NCBI RefSeq assembly: GCF_002869765.1 | Contig: NZ_PNOR01000006.1 | Span: forward strand, 1-64,000 | Source of the DNA: Deinococcus planocerae | Lineage (GTDB): Bacteria > Deinococcota > Deinococci > Deinococcales > Deinococcaceae | Length of the DNA stretch: 64,000 nucleotides | Direction: 5' to 3' | Part shown: positions 60,016 through 64,000 of the stretch, piece by piece | Numbering within the stretch: position 1 is the first letter of the stretch | Layout: each line of letters starts with the position of its first letter | Notes under the pieces: model-generated | Database searches by the model: none | What the model was told of the DNA's origin: nothing | What the model saw: the letters and a program-made list of their open reading frames with translations, nothing else | Translations under genes and position numbers: made by a program

Positions 60016-60701
60016 TTCCGGCCTCCTTGCAGCCCCTGGCTGGTGAAGTAGTCGGTGGGCTCGTGCATCCGGATCGTCAGGGCCTCGTCGGCCTGGGGGA
60101 CGCTGTTCATGGTCACGAGGTAGCGGTCCGGCGTGGCGGACGGTTGCAGGACGAGGTGGCGCACCAGCGACCACCCGGCGGCGCGCGTGCCTGTCTCGGT
60201 GCTGCGCCCGTCGGGGCTGACGAAGCGGTAGCCGAAGGCCTCGCTGGCGAAGCTGTAGAGGTCGTGGGTGTTGTACAGCTCCTCCTCCGCCGTGGGCCTG
60301 CCGTCGCGGTTCGCGTCCCGGAAGACCAGGAAGTACACGTTGCAGGTCTTGGCGGTCGGCGGCGTGACCGTGACCTCGCTCTTGCCTGCCGCCTCGCCCG
60401 TCAGGAAGGGGGTGGTGCAGCGGGGGTCGGCGGCGAGCGCCTTGAGCCCGTCGCCCCACAGCGAGAGGGTCGCCGTGCCCGGGCCCGTCGGGTAGCCCAG
60501 CCCCACCACGTTGACCGCGCCGCCGAGATAGGCGATGGCGGCGACCCTCACGTCCGTCATGTCGGTCGGCGCCGGGAACTGGAAGTTGAGCTGGACGGGC
60601 GGCTGGTAGGGCGGAGTCGGGCCGGGGCAGGCGGTCAGCAGCGAGACGCCCAGCCCGCCGACCGCCAGCAGGGTGAGGGATGGTCTTTGCGCAAATTTCA
60701 T
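60012..60701 (-). CDS. Lipoprotein with EF-hand-like loop, first of a pair
   Basis: The 229-residue protein has a signal and lipobox ([16 protein letters not shown], cysteine about residue 25). [36 protein letters not shown] follows, then [30 protein letters not shown], which has a DxNxDG loop like its neighbour, and the end [15 protein letters not shown]. The ATG at 60699-60701 has GAGGGGG before it. It overlaps the next lipoprotein gene by four bases. Function unknown. Confidence 0.75.
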   Translation of the reverse strand: MKFAQRPSLTLLAVGGLGVSLLTACPGPTPPYQPPVQLNFQFPAPTDMTDVRVAAIAYLGGAVNVVGLGYPTGPGTATLSLWGDGLKALAADPRCTTPFLTGEAAGKSEVTVTPPTAKTCNVYFLVFRDANRDGRPTAEEELYNTHDLYSFASEAFGYRFVSPDGRSTETGTRAAGWSLVRHLVLQPSATPDRYLVTMNSVPQADEALTIRMHEPTDYFTSQGLQGGRK

Positions 60702-60754
60702 GGCCCCCTCACCGTACAGGACGAGGGGGCTACCCGTGGGCAAATGTGCGGCGC

Positions 60755-62158
<1,404 letters not shown>

Positions 62159-62220
62159 GCGGGCAGTCTAAAGCGAGGGAAGGAGGGCGCCAGTAACCTG
62201 CATCGAAAGTCGTGAAGGGT

Positions 62221-63384
62221 TCATTGACGACTCGAACTGGTAGATGCGGCGCCCGGCTCCTCCAGGAAATCCGTCACCACGCGGTTGAGCGTCCACCACC
62301 CCTGGGAGGTCGCGCGCAGCCGCCCGCCCTCCAGCGTGAGCAGGCCCCGGCGCACGTTCGCCGCGATGGGCTCGGCGTAGACTGCGCGTACGTCCACCCC
62401 CGAGCGGCGCGACAACCCGGCGAGGTCCACCCCGTCCCGCAGCCGCAGCCCCATGAAGAGGGCGTCGGTGACGAACTCGGCGGCGTCCACGTCCTGCACC
62501 TCGGGCCTCTCGCCCGCCAGCCAGCCGTGGAGGGGGGGGTTGGTCCAGCGGCGGGAGAGGAGGCCGCTCTCCCCCTCTGCCGGGTAATGCCCCGCCGCGC
62601 CCGGTCCCAGGCCCAGGGAGAGGCGGTTGTGCCAGTAGGCGAGGTTGTGCCGCGACTCCTCGCCGGGGCGCGCGTAGTTGCTGACCTCGTAGCGGGTGAA
62701 GCCGAGGGCGCCCAGCAGCGCCTCCGTGCGCTCGAAGCCCTCGCGCTCGTCGTCCTCCTCGACCGTCACGCCCCGGCGGGCGAACTCGGTGCCGGGCTCG
62801 ACCGTCAGGGTGTAGGCGCTGACGTGCCCGACCCCGAGGTCCACCAGGCCGCGAATGTCCGCCTCCAACGGCTGCCCCGGCACGGCGGTGATCAGGTCGC
62901 CGCTCACCCGGAAGCCCGTGCCGATCAGCGTGGTCACGGCTTCGCGCGCCTGCTCGGCGTCGTGCTGGCGCCCCAGGAACTTCAGCGTCGCGTCGTCGAG
63001 GCTCTGCACGCCGACGGAGGCGCGGTCGAAGCCGAGGCGTCGCCAGTGGCCCGCGCGCTCACGCGACACCGTGCCCGGGTTGACCTCCAGCGTGTTCTCG
63101 ACCCGGCCCCAACCCAGGTGGCGCCGAATGCTGCCGACGAGGGCTTCCAGCTCCGCGTCCCGCAGGAAACTCGGGGTGCCGCCCCCCAGGTACACCGTGT
63201 CGAGGTCCACCGCGTACCCCTGCGCCAGCCGGGCCGCCTCCGCCTCGATGCCCTCCAGGTAGCGCTCGACCAACCCCGCCCGGCGGGTCAGGACGTGGAA
63301 GTCGCAGTACGGGCAGATGCTCGGGCAGAAGGGCACGTGCACGTAGAGGTGGCGCACGGTGGGGGCGGGGTGGGGGGCCGTCAC
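62221..63384 (-). CDS. hemW: HemW-like radical SAM heme chaperone
   Basis: The 387-residue protein has the radical-SAM cysteines in [18 protein letters not shown] (CxxxCxxC). [26 protein letters not shown] and [22 protein letters not shown] follow, then the C-terminal HemW domain with [20 protein letters not shown] and [10 protein letters not shown]. It was long called oxygen-independent coproporphyrinogen oxidase, but this type is thought to insert heme. GTG 63382-63384 has TACACT 6 nt upstream, which decides the start over the earlier ATG frame. Confidence 0.92.
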   Translation of the reverse strand: MTAPHPAPTVRHLYVHVPFCPSICPYCDFHVLTRRAGLVERYLEGIEAEAARLAQGYAVDLDTVYLGGGTPSFLRDAELEALVGSIRRHLGWGRVENTLEVNPGTVSRERAGHWRRLGFDRASVGVQSLDDATLKFLGRQHDAEQAREAVTTLIGTGFRVSGDLITAVPGQPLEADIRGLVDLGVGHVSAYTLTVEPGTEFARRGVTVEEDDEREGFERTEALLGALGFTRYEVSNYARPGEESRHNLAYWHNRLSLGLGPGAAGHYPAEGESGLLSRRWTNPPLHGWLAGERPEVQDVDAAEFVTDALFMGLRLRDGVDLAGLSRRSGVDVRAVYAEPIAANVRRGLLTLEGGRLRATSQGWWTLNRVVTDFLEEPGAASTSSSRQ

Positions 63385-63440
63385 GCGGGAAGTGTAGGGG
63401 GAGGCGGGGCGCGGCGCGCGGTACACGGTCGCTTTTGGCC

Positions 63441-63929
63441 CTACCGCCCGTGCGGCGTGGCGTCCATCCAGGCTTCCAGGGCGGCGCGCACCCCGTCCGG
63501 CGAGGTAACGACGACGGGCACTCTCAGCGATGCGGTGGCGCTCGCGGCCTCGTTCTCGCCCATCTCGCCCGCGAGGGGCAGGGCGGCATTCCAGGCCGGG
63601 TACTCGCCCCCCTCGCGGTAGGGGGTGCCGCCTTGGTCGTCCACCACGCGCTCCGGCACGGTCACGGCGGGGCCGCCCGGCAGGGCACGCGGCGCGACGA
63701 CGATCACCCCGCGCGGCTCCAGCTCGCGCAGGGCGGCGAGGAGGGGGGTCAGGCCGTCGTGGACGAGGAGGTCGGCGCGGCCCTTGCCGTCGAGGGCCGT
63801 GAGTTCGGCGGGCACCCCGGCAGCGAGATCCGGCGGGGCGGCGACCAGCCAGCGGTGCCCCCCCGCGCGCCCCTCGAAACTCGCGCGGGCCGAGCCGTAG
63901 ATGTCCGTCCAGGTGCGGGTGTGCTGCAT
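63441..63929 (-). CDS. Conserved hypothetical protein
   Basis: The 162-residue soluble protein has an alternating strand-helix look: [53 protein letters not shown], and [19 protein letters not shown]. This is Rossmann-like but no nucleotide motif is present. The ATG at 63927-63929 has TATGCT 7 nt upstream (leaderless), deciding against the longer frame. It is not in an operon with hemW. Family unknown. Confidence 0.65.
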   Translation of the reverse strand: MQHTRTWTDIYGSARASFEGRAGGHRWLVAAPPDLAAGVPAELTALDGKGRADLLVHDGLTPLLAALRELEPRGVIVVAPRALPGGPAVTVPERVVDDQGGTPYREGGEYPAWNAALPLAGEMGENEAASATASLRVPVVVTSPDGVRAALEAWMDATPHGR

Positions 63930-63980
63930 GGGGGCCAGCATACGGGGCCGGGCACGGAGAGGGGGGCCGGAGGGAGGCAC

Positions 63981-64000
63981 AAAAAAGCCGCCTCTCGGGC
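63981..64000 (-). terminator. Part of a terminator at the window edge
   Basis: On the minus strand GCCCGAGAGGCGGC is followed by TTTTTTG, the end of a terminator whose left arm lies beyond 64000. It implies a minus-strand gene ending just outside the window. Confidence 0.55.

Overview
The window is about 64 kb of very GC-rich (roughly 70%) chromosomal DNA from a member of the Deinococcota, most likely a Deinococcus. The evidence is the gene families taken together: a futalosine hydrolase (MqnB), an archaeal-type phosphoglycerate mutase, a Rad52/DdrA-like protein, and heat-shock promoters carrying HspR (HAIR-like) sites. In addition, roughly thirty genes have a TAnnnT box only 5-8 nt before the start codon, which is the signature of leaderless mRNAs known in Deinococcus. 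There is no rRNA, CRISPR array, prophage or intact insertion sequence. Six tRNA genes are present (Leu-TAG, His-GTG, Asn-GTT, Phe-GAA, Asp-GTC, Arg-CCT).

Layout, 1-17 kb: an unknown gene end with a small partner, a degenerate PD-(D/E)XK-like protein, a GNAT enzyme, corA, crcB-xseA, argR, coaBC, an M3 peptidase, a double-GNAT protein, a large membrane protein, a Rieske protein coupled to a papain-like protein, mqnB, mutM-pdxH, pcp and ppk. 17-25 kb: a fatty-acid synthesis cluster on the minus strand (fabH-fabD-DinB-fabG, then acpP and fabF), trigger factor, and two tRNAs. A novel 47-residue small protein transcript sits between fabG and acpP. 25-36 kb: acyl-CoA dehydrogenase, lon, YqgE, three tRNAs, a phosphoesterase with a DdrA-like protein, a P450 with an MFS exporter, and ubiX-ispD-ispE. 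36-46 kb: an exported peptidyl-prolyl isomerase, cmk, an operon of three exported proteins including a subtilase, a pair of M16 peptidase-like proteins, and an arsC-pseudouridine synthase pair. 46-64 kb: M23 peptidase, a NUDIX-methyltransferase fusion, a deaminase, a GGDEF-RHH fusion, groES-groEL, a four-gene HTH/PIN/RHH/unknown operon, a P-loop kinase, apgM, terC, trmH, several secreted or very hydrophilic small proteins, two tandem lipoproteins, lpd and hemW.

How the genes fit together: most are housekeeping. Themes are protein quality control (trigger factor, lon, groESL and several peptidases, with HspR-type sites at lon and groESL), fatty acid and isoprenoid/menaquinone synthesis (fab genes, ispD, ispE, ubiX, mqnB), DNA repair (xseA, mutM, DdrA-like), and a set of exported proteins. 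The less ordinary material is the GGDEF-RHH fusion, the NUDIX-methyltransferase fusion, the DdrA-like/phosphoesterase pair, the HTH-PIN-RHH-unknown island, and two small proteins that a 60-codon cutoff would miss.
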